A stretch of DNA of 64,000 nucleotides from Primula veris (lineage: Eukaryota > Streptophyta > Magnoliopsida > Ericales > Primulaceae), in assembly GCA_963682055.1 (NCBI GenBank), contig OY821744.1:27938967-28002966 (forward strand), in the 5' to 3' direction. The notes beneath the pieces were generated by a model that was not told where the DNA came from, ran no database searches, and saw only the letters and a list, made by a program, of their open reading frames with translations. How positions within the stretch are numbered: position 1 is the first letter of the stretch; every line of letters starts with the position of its first letter. Shown here one piece after another: positions 22,072-34,555 of the stretch. The position numbers were made by a program, and so were the translations under genes.

Positions 22072-22888
22072 TCCATGTTAGCCCTCTACTAGTATGATAA
22101 AACCTTGCACCAATAAAAGTTGAATGTTGGTGAAACTTGAAGCATTTATGAGAAATTTTAGGATTGGCCAATGTATGACATGTGTAATGGCGGGAAATTG
22201 GGGAAGATTTGTTTTAATTTCTCATAGTTATGTGCTTAGAGTTTAGAGAAGCACATACACAAGAAGAAAAGGTAATAAATCAATTCATAATGGAACTGAC
22301 GTGGCCATTGTTCAACTCGGAAAAAAATATTGAGCTTTGTGCAGAGAAAACGAGTAACGACCATTTTAATCTACATGTTCATTCAATTTTAAAGGATGCG
22401 GTCCTCAAATAATATATTTTGAGTAAAACAATTGACAACATGAAGTTCTGCTTTTTACTTCAATTTTAGCTAAAAAGTTCGACTGCCAACCAAGTAATAA
22501 ATTATGTTCTATATAAATTATTGCAACTTCTTCCTCTTCTCCTCCTCTTCTTCTTATAGTTTTCACATTGGTAAACACGTGAAATTTCCCCGAGCAAAAT
22601 AATTGGCAACTAGAAATACATTGGTGCATTACTAAGTTATTATTATCCTGGTAGGTATTCCGTATGAAAACATCCAGCATCAAGACATAGTTTACGTAAC
22701 TAATCGGGTTTACCAGATTAATCCAATCCTCGAGTACAATTCTACCAACATAAATAAACCTTACAAAGCAAGATTGTAAGAATTGAACAACTCAGCCTGA
22801 CAGCTAGAAAACAGGAAAAATCCGCACATCGACTCGCGAACCGAACCTATCAAGAATCTTTAACATAAAAAACAACAGATAATATATA
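22072..22888. other. Spacer and 3' region of TOC75
   Basis: Sequence between the MULE and the TOC75 stop codon. It probably includes the TOC75 3' UTR at its right end. No convincing gene; two short open frames here have no coding character. Confidence 0.5.
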
Positions 22889-25800
22889 TCAAAATCTCTC
22901 TCCGAATCGGAAGAAAACAGCACCGGTACCAGAGTTGTGATCAACAGCATACTCGGCTCGTACCAACCCTAGCTTCACACCGACACCATACGAAGAACCA
23001 GAACCCATTCTCCTATACACTTCTGTTGGGTTTCCTTTTACATCCTTTGAGCTTCCTAAATCATTACCATGCTCTGCAAATGCGTATACATGCGTGTTTC
23101 TAACAGGTACCCTCAACTCGGCTGCAAGCTGCAGGAAGCATAGAAACGAGATATTCAAATATATATTAAGTTTCAGACGTGAGAATGTCTAATTGGGTTC
23201 TTTTGTTATGATTGCGTTTCTGGTAATGGGGTTTGTTTGGCTGCAGCATTTAAGCAAAAAAGCTAGCTTAATTCTGAGAAATTTATTGGGTTCTTAATGC
23301 TTAAAGAATCTAACCCGTTTCAGGCCAGAAATAGAGAACCTTGGCTTTTAATACGACCAAGCCATATTCACTACAACTTAGAAGCAAAAAGGCAACAAAT
23401 ACCAGCTTAAACGCTGCAAGCATACAAACTCTTAGTCTTTAATTACCGGCATCCAAAGAATCAATTACTGCTTTTTGAGAAGAAGTACAGAGACTTGGAA
23501 TAAAAATACTAACATTATCTTCTTCGACTACACGTTTTCCTTGATATCCTTGTCTGCTTTATAAAAGTTCAGCAAGCACGACATGGAAAAAGTGCTTTTT
23601 CAAACACATTCTCCAAATTCCAAAAAATTTACCAATTCAATTATTTATTATGTCTGATCGTAGACACCACAAACAGATCACTACATCTTGCAGAAAAACA
23701 CAATCAGTTTCATCCAACTAACAAGATTATTTATGAATGCCAGCTAAGCCACGGGATCATTAAACAGAGTCCTTTGCTGTGTTTATCCTTTTACTTTAGT
23801 TTCAGGTAAATGAACTAATTGTATACAGCTAGGACCACAGTTCTGATTGGTCCTCATACTTTATTTAAACACTATTAATAATCAAATGGAAGTTTTGGTT
23901 AAACAGCCACCGCTGTGGCAGCTAACCCTTTAGTTTCTGATATGCTGAAATCCAATAACGCTTTTTCTGCTGTTTTAAGAACGAAAGGAATAGTGATCCT
24001 ACAAAACTACAATCCATAAGTTGAAAAATCTACCTAGATAGAGGTTTTTATTGGTTTTCTTTGTACTTAGTAATGAAACATTGATATTTATCCCATGAAT
24101 AATTGACCCTTTAAAGACCTCATCTTCCAGAAGTCAGAAGATTATTTGCCAACTCAATTATACGCACTCATATATAACAGCATGCACGAAGAGAAAAATC
24201 TCTCTTGTAAAAGCACGAGCAAATGAAAGGTTAGTTTGTTTTATACCTCGAGGATATTTCGCGCTGCACCAATCTCTCCCATGTTATAACCGCGGACTGA
24301 ATAAGGACCACCAAGGGTAAAAGCATCATAACTTGGGAGGTCCCCTACACAACCACCATAATGTCCGTGAAGGACTAGCACAGGTGGTGGTGCTTTACCA
24401 GCGCCTTCCTCTACTTTTTTCAGTTGAATGAACCTCGTTAGAGTCAGCTGATGTCGGTTGAAGAAAGGGAAGTTTGACCCCACACCAAGGCCTTGGTCAA
24501 CCTGTAGTTTTATATTGAATTAAAAAGCATAGATTAACAACCAGAAACATAAAAAAATATACAAATACTTAAGTATTGTTCCTACTTACAGATGCAAGAA
24601 ACCCAATAAGAGACTCCTGAAGAACAATCAATATTTCATGATCTATTCTGAAAAGCTCGCTTTGTAGCTCAAAATAACTCATTTTTAGTCGTTCACGTGA
24701 GCAGAAAACTTTCCTGAAAAGCTCAAAAACCTTATTCATAAGTTTTTTTTACAATTTTTTATGCTTTTTACACTCGAAGAACTTTCTCTTTAGTAAAGCT
24801 CTTGCAAAAACGCTCTAGCCACACTTTCATATTTAAAACAAAGGTAGTAAAAGTAGGAATACCTGAAGGGTAAATAAGTTTGCTCTGTAATTCTGTTACT
24901 AGCGAGATTCAAGGAGATACACATATATGGAGTATCATTTGTTTAGATTTAGAAAGCAAAACGCTGTAGACAAAAGCATATTTCTTTTCAGATCTAGTAA
25001 ATGATGCAACATTTTATACAAGTGCCAAATGTGGTTAATAAGAGATTAGAATATATAAAGAGCACCCCAAACTGAGACTACCAGTTACAAAAATATGATA
25101 AGATCGATTAGCTTTTAGTTTCAATACTACAATAGTACAATCTAGAGAGAATAAATATGAAATTTGGGGAGATAACGTCCTGGGTAATAAACTAGCAATG
25201 CGAAAAACGAAAAAACTGCTCCTAATACAACGATAAAACCAAACAACAAGGTTCCACCGCGAGAACAGCTGAATATTAGACTCTGTTTTACCGGAAAATA
25301 TATTCTGTGAAAATTTATTTTCCTGGAAAACATTCTACTGAAAAAAGGTTCATTTTTCTAAAATTCCTAGATATGTATTTAATCACAAAATTTGTATATT
25401 TTGCAGTTTATTCCCCAATTATTAGTTACCTTTACTTATTTGATACTTTCTACTCTCAAGTTATTTTATATAAAATAAATCAATTTTTAGTAATTACTTT
25501 GTCTTTATGCATGTTAAGTTAGCATTAAAAAGTTGTGTAGATTTGTAATATTTCTTTTAACTTATTAATATAATTTCATTTAACTTTTAGTAAGTTAATT
25601 TAACTTAAAATATGTCTTTTGTTATGAAAGTTACTAAAATGTAAATAAGATATTTTCAACGTATTACATCTAAATCTAATGTTCAATAAGTTACTTTTAT
25701 TTATTACTATGAGCTAATAATGTCGTATAACAATTTTAACTTGCATGTACTTTTTGATGTATAAGTGTTATTTAGATTTTTAAACTTATTCGTTTTAGAA

Positions 25801-28800
25801 AAAGTATGTAAGTTACTATTTCCGTATGATTTGATATTTACTTAAAATAAGTTAACTTTTTACTAGTAAAAAGTCTCTCTTTTTTATTTTAAATTTAACT
25901 TATAAGTTAATTTTAAGTTATTACCATTAATTGTAAAGTGACTTGTTTATTAATTATAAGTTACTGCTAACTTAACTTATGGTTTAATTTTACGTTAAAA
26001 GTTTTTAAAAATAGGTTACTTTAACTTGTAAATTACTTTTAAATATTATTAGTTAGATTTAATTTTGTTAACCGTTTTTTGTGTTTTCACCATAAGTTAC
26101 CCTTTTGTTGTGGTCACACATTGGTTCCAGAAAATATTGTCTTCATAATTTTAAAGGAAGGTATTTTCCTCCATTTCTGGAAAATATTTTCCAGAAAACC
26201 AAATTTTCCAGCGAAACAAACACAGAAAACTGTATTTTCCTGGAAAATATTTTCCAACCTTTATTTAAGCCAGTATAACAGGTTAACAATGCTACAAGTT
26301 CAGCATCTAATATAATAAAGGAATATGATATCACTAATATACATATTACACACTGGAGAAAAAACAACTGAAATTAAATCTCACCTGGAACACATTCCTC
26401 TCGCCAACAATAGTTCCATTGACAAACTTAGTGTTGTCACGGGTAAGATTGGCCTGAGCAAATGCCATCCGGTCAATCCCAGTCCCACTAAGAGTCGTTG
26501 GAGGACCATCCGCACTAATACCACCACTCGGCAATACCCTTTGACCATTCGGAGAAATATGACTGCTTTCATCACGAGTCGTTATCTCTTCCATCACTAG
26601 CCCATATGTAAATTTGCTCTGACGCGTAAAATTCTACCAAAAAAGAGAATGACAGGTGGGTTAAAAGCGTAAACTCAGCAAAAAATCATTCCAAGGAAAA
26701 ATAGCTTACTTGGTGCATGTTTGGTTGCAGCTTAAACATGGCTTATTGGGTTATCAGCTTTAAAGATGGATAAGCTTTGGATGACTAGCTTTAGAACTAA
26801 GATAATTATCAATTAAACCCTGGAAAGCTTTAAGAACCAAAAACATAGTTTTTTTTTTTGCGTAAACACACAGCTACAGTACTGTGTAACTTGGACAGTT
26901 TTGTTCCCAAGGATTTAGTATCGACACCATCTCCCTGTATAAACAAAGTACAAACCACACTTAGATCTCCCCATTTCGCTCTCTCTCTCTCTGTCTGGAA
27001 CCCACATGCACAGAGCTCAAGGATCTTCACCGTTCATAGGCATACCCACTATCCCTCTCCATCTTACTTTGGCTCACTCATTTACATTTCTACTTCCACC
27101 AAGTGCATAGACAGTGACATTTGCTGATTCATATTCTCACCTCTCATGTAAATATAATTTATAAGTGAGTGGACAACCAAAAATCTAACCTAGATCTTTG
27201 TGTTTGATTTTTTTGTTACTTTTTTGGGTAAATACGTGACCGAGGATTTTCCTCCATTCATGGTTTATGATTTGACGATTGGAGTATTCTTATTTTTTTC
27301 AATTTCATCTTCGTATTCCTCCAGTAATAAGTAAGCTTTTTATGTAGCTATTCGACCACTTCAAAAGAAACCAGCTTTTAGACAAAAGAAAAGGCTACAC
27401 CAACAAACCCACCCTTATAAAGGTTTACCTCAGTAACATTGGCCTTGACACCAGCACGATCAACCCATATGGGAGGAACTTCATCAACTCCTGGCCCACC
27501 TGTGAAGACAGGACTAAGTTTTCTGCTGTTGAAGACATTTGTTCGAAGGGTGCGGTTGCGAGGGTTGTATACGCCATCTAGATATGGATGCACATACTCA
27601 AGTTTGAACGTCAGGTCGTCCTGTAAAAAGAATATCTTATAAATAAACAAATATATTGTGAATAAAAAAGATACATAAATAATGAATTCAAATACCAAGG
27701 AGAATTACCTGAGGATTGAGAAAGTTGCTGGTAGTCACCGAACCAAGAAGTGACCTGTTTAGCCCTTTAAGATTACGGTGCTCGAAGGAAATAGTTCCAC
27801 CAGGCTGAATTGATGCCTGCAACATCACATTCAAGGGAAAAAGTAGCTTTAAAATTTTGGGATTCTGGTTTGATTCTGAATGTTTAGCCATTTCATAAAG
27901 GTTGTGTAACCTATTACGGAAGCAATAAATCCATTAAGTAGAAGTTGAATAGAACATGAGAAAGAAACAGAGTTGCAGACTAGTGTGAGATGTATCAGCC
28001 AAATAGCACAAGTAGCATACCATGCTCGAACTCCTAACCTAACTACAGTACACATTCATGCTATCCAGAAAACTCTTTGATTTAAAGATTTTAAGTTCCA
28101 TCTAGTTATCCATAATAGCACTAGTAGAATAGCAATAAGCTCTGACGCATAACCTCACTATAGCACACACACTGATACACACATACTATCCAAAAACTCT
28201 TGATTATTATCCAAAACCTCTTAACTTAAAATTTCAGATTTAACTCAACCAAATGCTCATAACAAATAACCATGTTAGTAAGATTAAGAAAAGAAAAACA
28301 TTAATTATCTACCAATGTAGGACGACCGCCACGACCAGGGATGATACTCCATTCGGTGCTGACTTCAGCCGATTTCTGTTCTAACTCCTTAAGCTTTAGT
28401 TCCACAACTATCCCTCCCTCGTTTTTCTCATCGGGACGTGGGTTAACCTCAATATTTGAGAACAAAGCGAGAGAGTTTATGTTCCTCAAAGCTTCTTTAC
28501 CCGTTTCTATGTTGAAAACCTGTCCTTGTCGGAGCTGCATACAGATTGGAGAATGGCAAAAGATTAGATTTACATGGCAGCCACAGAAACTCTAAAGAAA
28601 TCTGCTCATGGATTCATACAAAAAGAAAAAGAAACTCAGATCCATTAGTTCTGCTTGTATTTCGAGAATAGAAGCAACAAATCTACGTATGTTATTCGGA
28701 TCAATCCCACATCACTTGAACATTAATATAACCTAGAATTAATATATGCTCCTCTCCTTGCCTACTATTGGGCCTTTTAGTAGGGCAAGTATGGGTTTCA

Positions 28801-31800
28801 ACCTGGTACTAGAGCCAAGGCTGGTCAAGTTTGAATGTTGGGCCATCTCCACCCAATTGTTGATTGCACTTGTTGGGCTTCTTGAAAAGATCGATATATC
28901 ATTTGTTACTGCTTAAGTGCTTATACTAAATAACTAACTAAATTTGTTGTAACTTTTAATTTTAACAGGACTTGCTAGTTTTTAATCTTATATCAAGTAT
29001 TTATAGTAATCGTTGTTCCTTTTTTTAAGGCCAAGTTTGTGTTCCCCAAATCTCTGTGTACTTACAACGGTTTCAGATAATGGCAACTATGACCAAATGT
29101 CGTTTTAGCTTTACCAAAATATCTCCGTTACTTATGTCAGGGAAATATTTTTGGTGGCCAAATGTCAATACGGGTATGTCTTTACTTGCGTGCCAACTGT
29201 TAATATAGGGCAGTTTCACTAGAGCCGGTTTCTTCTGGTTTTGCTTCACAGTTAAGAACGGTTCATTTCATCATTACCAGTACTCCACTTAGTCATAATT
29301 GCCTGTCACTAAAACCGTTATGAGGACACATAGATATGGGGTACACGAACTTGGCATAAGAAAAAGGAACAACGATTGTTATACATACCTGATTTAAGAT
29401 TAAAAACTAGTAAGTCCTGGTAAAAAAACGATTACCACAAATAAGTTATAATAAGTATAAGCAGTAACAAATAATTAAACTTGATATATCTATCTTTTTC
29501 GGGTTCACTAGTAGTCAGTTAATTTCTTGATAGCAAGTCATAAAAAGAGTTTTGAGAGCCGAGACTGATGGTTATAACCTAAATCCAATTCTGAATTTCC
29601 CATCATTCCAGAACAGGACAACAGATCCACTACAAAAAAAAAAGTCCAAACGCAATAAGGTTAATCATGACTCATTGCCTCATTCTTATTTTAGAAGTTT
29701 CTCCTGTTGCGAAAAATTATACAGTAATAAGGTCTGGGTGCAATTCCATTAGTCCTAAAACAAATACAAAAAAGCTCATACCTGCTTGGGCATTTCACGT
29801 CTCAAAACCTGTAACTGTGTATTCCCTTCGCAAACATTCCCGAGCTTATCATGAAACTGAATAACCATTTGCGTAATGTCCCCTTCAACTACCTCACAAA
29901 CCACTTCTTTCGTATTCAAATTCCCGAAATTAACAACTTGTGCACATGCGTACCCTTCATCGTGGTACCACTTTTGCACCCGATCTCTAATTTTCTGTAG
30001 CAGCCTAGCACTCACTTTCCCATTCTCTCTCAACATTTGCAAAATTTCTCTGTGCACAGACATAGGCAAAAGACAAGGCCTCGACTTCTCTATTCTCCTC
30101 CTATAGTCCCTCTCCTGGCTCCTGAAAATATCATAGTTTATAGTTTAAAGTTTAGGAAAATGGAAAGGAATGACTGTAAATTATAGGCTTGATTGCCTGC
30201 AGCTTATATGTAAGTAAGCTGGATTGTTTGAGCTCAGCCTTAAGCTCCTTAATCAAAGACAGTCTACGTTTTTTGGCCAAAAAAAAACATGGCTTCAAAG
30301 CCGCAACCAGACAAGACCTTGTACAAACAAGAGCAACCACAATTTGACTAGCTGTCAAATGAATAATCTACGGGTTTACTTAAAAATACTATGATCTGAA
30401 ATTTAAAAAAAACGTAAATACAAACAAAAATGCATTTTCGGGTTTAATTGGTTGCAGCTTTCGGAGTAAATAAGATGGATTTTTCTAAGTTTAATAAAGA
30501 AGTTCATCCAGCTTAAAGCCTCTAATTATTCAAGCCAAGAAAACTATAAAACTAGACCTTCTAAGCTGCTAATCCCGCATTTAAGCGAAAGGAAAAGAAA
30601 AATAAACAGATTATAGGATGCAACCAAAAAGGCCTATCTTACTACAATTACAGTAACCAATACTGTAAGAAATAGCATTAGCATTCAATTCACGCATTTA
30701 AAACAAATTAACTGTTTCACAACGGCATCAGTTTCCTATGCCAAAGAGGGTATTAAATCAAAGAAAAATAGAATTCAGATTAGAGATTGCAACCAAACAA
30801 GTCCTGATTTATCACAGTTTTAGACAAACTAATACTGTAAGACATGGTAGAAACATTCAACCCACTTGCTTAAAGGACTAAGTTGTAGTAACTTCTAATT
30901 TTATTATAATAAACATGTCAGACAGTTGCACATATAAAAGAGAGTTCAAGGTAAATATGCCTGAAAGACTCGAGCCTCTCAACTAAATAACATCCAGCTA
31001 TTAAGCACCAGAAAGACTCGAGCCTCTCTTTCTCGGTCATATCAGGATCCATCTCGACAAGACTCGAGCCTCTGTTTCCTAGGATACTATCTCCTTAAGG
31101 CCCTTTTACACTTATTAATATAAGAAACGGAATTTACACTACATTCATATAATTAACAATTACGAAGAAACAACAGTTTTCTTGTATCGCAAAAGGGTAA
31201 TATAATAAATCACCTGAAAGACTCGAGGCGCTCTTTCTCCGTCATATCAGGATCCATCTCGATGGGCTTAGTCTGGGGCATCAACCCAACGTTAATACAC
31301 CGAAACTTCTCAGCAGACATCCAAGTACTCTCAGTAAACCCTATTGTGACCTTCAAAGTACCATCAGGGTTTGTCTTCCCTTCCAAATCAACCTTCAGTT
31401 AACCATAATTCAATTTTTAATGTGATTCAAAGTTCTTAAAAAATAAGAACGCTATTGTAACTAGTTGTGATTGTTTCAGAATTACATGGGTGAATCCGTA
31501 ATTTTTTTGAGTTTAAGTAACTGTATGACAACTGCTTTGTTTCTTAGCTTTTTGCTTAAAAAAGCAATGGGTGTATTAATCAAATAAAAGCGACAATAAA
31601 AGCTATGCTGCACCTTTTCTGAAACAAGGTTTTCTCTGATTGCTACTAGGTGATTATAATCCTTTATAACAAGTGAAAGATCGGAAATGTGACACAGATC
31701 AAATAAAAGCGACAACAAAACCCGGCTTTCTCGACTTTTTTTAAGCGGCTTTTTAACAGCAGAAAGCTAACGCCAAACGCGCCCTAGTTGTAACCATTCT

Positions 31801-34555
31801 AATAGCAGTGGGGTGATTATTATCCAATACTAAAACAAGTGAAGGACCGAAAATGCTAAAAAGCATCAATTTCCTAGCTTCTTTGCTTTTTCAGCATTTT
31901 TCGCTGTTTTTGACCAAGAATCTAGCTTTTTAAAAGCTATCAAACCAAACCCCCCTAGCTTTTCAGTTGCCAAACAGGCCAAAAACTATGGTTCGCCTTT
32001 TCTTAAGACAGTTATTTTCCAATTGCTTCTCCATTTATTAAGCAGATTTTTGATTAAAAAGGCCTTACTTGTAACCATTCTATTCAAAGTGAGGGTAAAT
32101 ATTATTCTGATCGCTACTAGGCCTTACTTGTAACCATTCTATTCAAAGTGAAACTAAAAAAAAAAACAGTTGCCATTATGATTGCTACTAGGCTGATGCT
32201 AAAGCTAAACATGCCCTTACTTGTAACCATTCTAATCAAAGTAGAGCTGATTATAATCCTTTAAAACAAGTGAAAGACCAAAAACGCGACATAAATCAAA
32301 TAAAAGTGGGATAAAAACCTGACCTTCTCGAAAATATGCTTTCTTAAACTTTTCTCATTGCCTTCTTAAAACATCTTTATGACGCCCATAGTTGTTATTA
32401 TTCTAGTAACAGTGGGTTTATTATTAATTGACTTATTTCCTTTTATAAATGACTTTAACCTATACACACAACTTTCATTAAAAAAGAAGAAATCGGTAAC
32501 TATTTTTTGACATGCTACGAAAACATCGAATTCCTAGCTTCTTTTGCCTTTTTAGCTAGGTTTGAAAAAACTAGGATGTTTGGTTTGCTAGCTTTTTTAT
32601 CTTCTTCTTGACTAAAAAGGCCGATGTAAACAGGACCTTACTTGCACCGTGGGGGTGATTATTATCCTTTGTAAAAAGTGAAAGACCGAAAATACGACAT
32701 AAATCAAATAAAAGCCTGAAAACACTACACGCTCTTCCAAGCAAGCTTATTTCTCATTAGTTTTTTTAAGCAACTTTTTAACAAAAGCCGACGCCAAAGA
32801 CACCCTAGTTGTTACTTTTCTAACAGCAGTGGGGGTGATTAGAATCCAATACTAAAACAAGTGAAGACCCAAAAAAAAACGCTCTTCTCGCCCTTACTTG
32901 TAATCATTCTAATCACAGTGGGTTGATTATTATCCAATAAAAAACAAGTGAAGGACCGAAAGTGACATATATCAAATAAAAGTGACAGAAATCAAATAAA
33001 AGCGACAACAAAACTTGACCTTCTCGACTTTTTTTAAGCAGCTTTTTAACAACAAAGGCTGATGTCAAACGCGTCCTACTTGATACTATGCTAACAGCAG
33101 TGGGGGTGATTATTATCCGATACTAAAACAAGTGAAGGACCGATTCTAATCAAAGTGGGGGCGATTGTAATCCTTTAATACAAGTGAAATACCGAACACC
33201 TCTAGCATTTGCTATTTACTAAGCAGGCTTTTGAGTAAAAAGGCCGATGTCAAACACGCCCTTACTTGTAACCATTTTAATTAAAGTGGGGTCAATAAAA
33301 CAAACAAATGACCGATAGTGACACAAATCAAACAAAAGCACAACAAAAAAGGGACCATACCTTCTCGAACATGCCGCAGGTGGCGAGGGTCTCGAGCTCC
33401 TTCTGCAGCTGAGCCTTGGTATAAACCCCTCCAGGCCTCAACGACACCATCTCAAAGAACGAGTCGTCCGCCGCCACCGTATCATGCCTCCTCTTATCAA
33501 AAAACACAATCTCACTCAACTTATACCTGTTGAATAACAGAACATTGTAAAAACTTGAGAAGATTCTAGGTTTTGTTACATGTAGCTAAATTCTTCTAGC
33601 AATAAGTAATAAATAAGTTAGACGTTAGTTGGAACTTGGAACATTTAATTTAATGTACGTTTGTCCTATAAATTGATAGAGTCACAACTCATTTGAAAAA
33701 CTCATTCAAGGGAGGAACTAGATATACACTAAAAGGGGCTATAGAACCCCCATATTGAGAAAAACCTTAAATTTTTCCATGTTTTTGGCTGAAAAGTCGA
33801 GATGATTATATCCTCACCCCCATAATTACAAAACGAATAAACATGCAATTCAGCCTCAACCACCTTCAAATCCTAATTCCGCCACTAAACTCATTTGAGT
33901 GTGCTCAATTTTGCTACTAGACAGTGGAGGAACTAGGTACACGCTACAAGGGGCTACATCACCCCCATATTACGAAAAACACGAAAAAAATTCCATGTAT
34001 TTTGCTGAAAACTTGATGATTATATATTTTCGGCACCCCCATAATTACAAAAGGGGCATATGATTATTTATAAACATGCAATTCAGCCTCAACCACCTTC
34101 AAATCCTAGTTCCGCCACTATACTCGTTTGAGTGTGTGCTCAATTTTTGCTACTAAATACTACTATTCTCTTTCTAGATAATATAATATACACTCTAGAA
34201 TTCAACAATACCGCTTAAATCCCGATAGCTTATTCAGCTGGACCACAATATTGGCAGGCAGCCCGTGCGAGTCCCAATCTCCTCCATCCTCATCCTTCGC
34301 CACAGCACAAAACAATCTCGACCAGAAGTTGTTTCCCCCTCCCCCTCCGCCACCTCCTCCACCGCCGCCGGAGTTGTTGATTGGGGGGAAGTTGTTACCG
34401 CCTCCGGCGGAGGAGAGGATGGGGATGAGAGAGGCGGCGGCGGAGAGAGCTAGGGTTTTAGGGAGAGAGGGGAGTTTTACGGGACGATGGCGGGGGATTT
34501 TAGAGAGAGAAGGGGGAATGTTTAGAGAGAGAAGGTAGTTGGCGGAGGCCGCCAT
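22889..34555 (-). CDS. TOC75-3: TOC75-3, protein-import channel of the chloroplast outer envelope
   Basis: Omp85-family beta-barrel that forms the preprotein channel of the TOC complex. Coding exons in transcript order: 34212-34555, 33361-33526, 31214-31392, 29782-30121, 28313-28534, 27709-27816, 27429-27620, 26385-26633, 24247-24501, 22889-23128; all phases join, giving 764 aa. Residues 1-50 are a Ser/Leu/Pro-rich transit peptide; residues 63-74 are an uninterrupted 12-glycine tract, the envelope-retention signal typical of TOC75. POTRA repeats follow (WDSHGLPANIVVQLNKLSGF; GGVYTKAQLQKELETLATCGMF; VSARLLQKIRDRVQKWYHDE; NINSLALFSNIEVNPRPDE). The barrel includes TSNFLNPQDDLTFKLEYVHP, VFTGGPGVDEVPPIWVDRAG, GPYSVRGYNMGEIGAARN and the terminal FFRFGERF. 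It is somewhat shorter than the Arabidopsis and pea proteins (about 810-820 aa), mainly in the N-terminal targeting region. The leader carries a GA/CT microsatellite at 34571-34593. The introns hold many repeats listed separately. Confidence 0.97.
23224..23400. repeat. Degenerate TTTGGCTGCAGC repeat in TOC75 intron 9
   Basis: Begins GTTTGTTTGGCTGCAGCATT and contains AAGCTAGCTTA words like the MITE family found in other introns of this window. The right end is unclear. Confidence 0.35.
25277..26270. mobile_element. ~1-kb AT-rich non-autonomous element in TOC75 intron 8
   Basis: Left end CTGTTTTACCGGAAAATA followed by TTTTCCTGGAAAACATT; the right end contains the inverse, TTTTCCTGGAAAATATTTTCC and GAAACAAACACAGAAAAC. 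The terminal 50-100 bp are inverted repeats built of TTTTCC/GGAAAA words; the inside is very AT-rich with many TTAAGTTA/TAACTTA words and no coding capacity. Borders are approximate and no target duplication was resolved. Confidence 0.55.
28804..28816 (+). repeat. Primer-binding-site-like relic of an LTR retroelement
   Basis: TGGTACTAGAGCC differs at two adjacent bases from TGGTATCAGAGCC, the tRNA-iMet primer-binding site of many plant LTR elements. The context (28700-28880, in TOC75 intron 4) resembles an LTR end and its downstream leader. No polymerase remnant is seen, so this may be a TRIM or solo fragment. Confidence 0.45.
28889..29490. mobile_element. Foldback element with ~200-bp inverted arms in TOC75 intron 4
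   Basis: The left arm (about 28889-29095) and right arm (about 29285-29490) are inverted copies at roughly 80% identity. Shared blocks include TTTGTTACTGCTTA, GACTTGCTAGTTTTTAATCTT, and AATCGTTGTTCCTTTTT. The ~190-bp centre is unique. No open frame. Confidence 0.8.
30185..30320. mobile_element. MITE, TTTGGTTGCAGCTT family, TOC75 intron 3 (copy 1)
   Basis: Left end AGGCTTGATTGCCTGCAGCTT-like; the right end is the inverse (AGCCGCAACCAGACAAGACC). About 136 bp, no coding. Confidence 0.7.
30439..30634. mobile_element. MITE, TTTGGTTGCAGCTT family, TOC75 intron 3 (copy 2)
   Basis: Left end GGTTTAATTGGTTGCAGCTT, right end GGATGCAACCAAAAAGGCC. About 196 bp. A lone right end of the same family (TTGCAACCAAACAAGTCC) sits near 30787. 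Confidence 0.75.
31011..31056 (-). repeat. Partial copy of TOC75 exon 3 end within intron 3
   Basis: About 46 bp repeats the last coding bases of exon 3 (31214-31262) almost exactly, including TCATATCAGGATCCATCTCG. A shorter copy of the GAAAGACTCGAG part lies at 30962-30980. The intact exon next to it has the working donor. Confidence 0.85.
31600..33360. repeat. Irregular tandem array filling TOC75 intron 2
   Basis: Most of this 1.97-kb intron consists of imperfect copies of its own donor-proximal ~100-180 bp. Recurring words are CTTACTTGTAACCATTCTAA, GTGGGGGTGATTATTATCC, AAAACAAGTGAAGGACCGA, CAAATCAAATAAAAGCGACA and ACCTTCTCGA. The last is the exon 2 end plus splice donor read on the minus strand. 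About eight or nine partial units, clearest at 31620-31800, 32200-32370, 32640-32730, 32810-33060 and 33250-33360. Confidence 0.8.
33711..34157. repeat. Two tandem copies of a CAGTGGAGGAACTAGG element in TOC75 intron 1
   Basis: Copies at about 33711-33919 and 33920-34157 share GGAGGAACTAG at the start, CACCCCCATAATTACAAAA in the middle and CAATTCAGCCTCAACCACC then TTCCGCCACT near the end. The ends (AGTGGAGGAACTAGG and its inverse CCTAGTTCCGCCACT) look like hAT-type terminal repeats. A related CAGTGGCGGAGCCAG end lies at 35552. Confidence 0.75.

Noticed and set aside
26858..27127. Open frame in TOC75 intron 7
   Set aside because: Intronic, no homology recognised, on the opposite strand to the gene.
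34251..34538. Plus-strand frame with a poly-Pro run
   Set aside because: It is the complement of the TOC75 first exon and its glycine tract.
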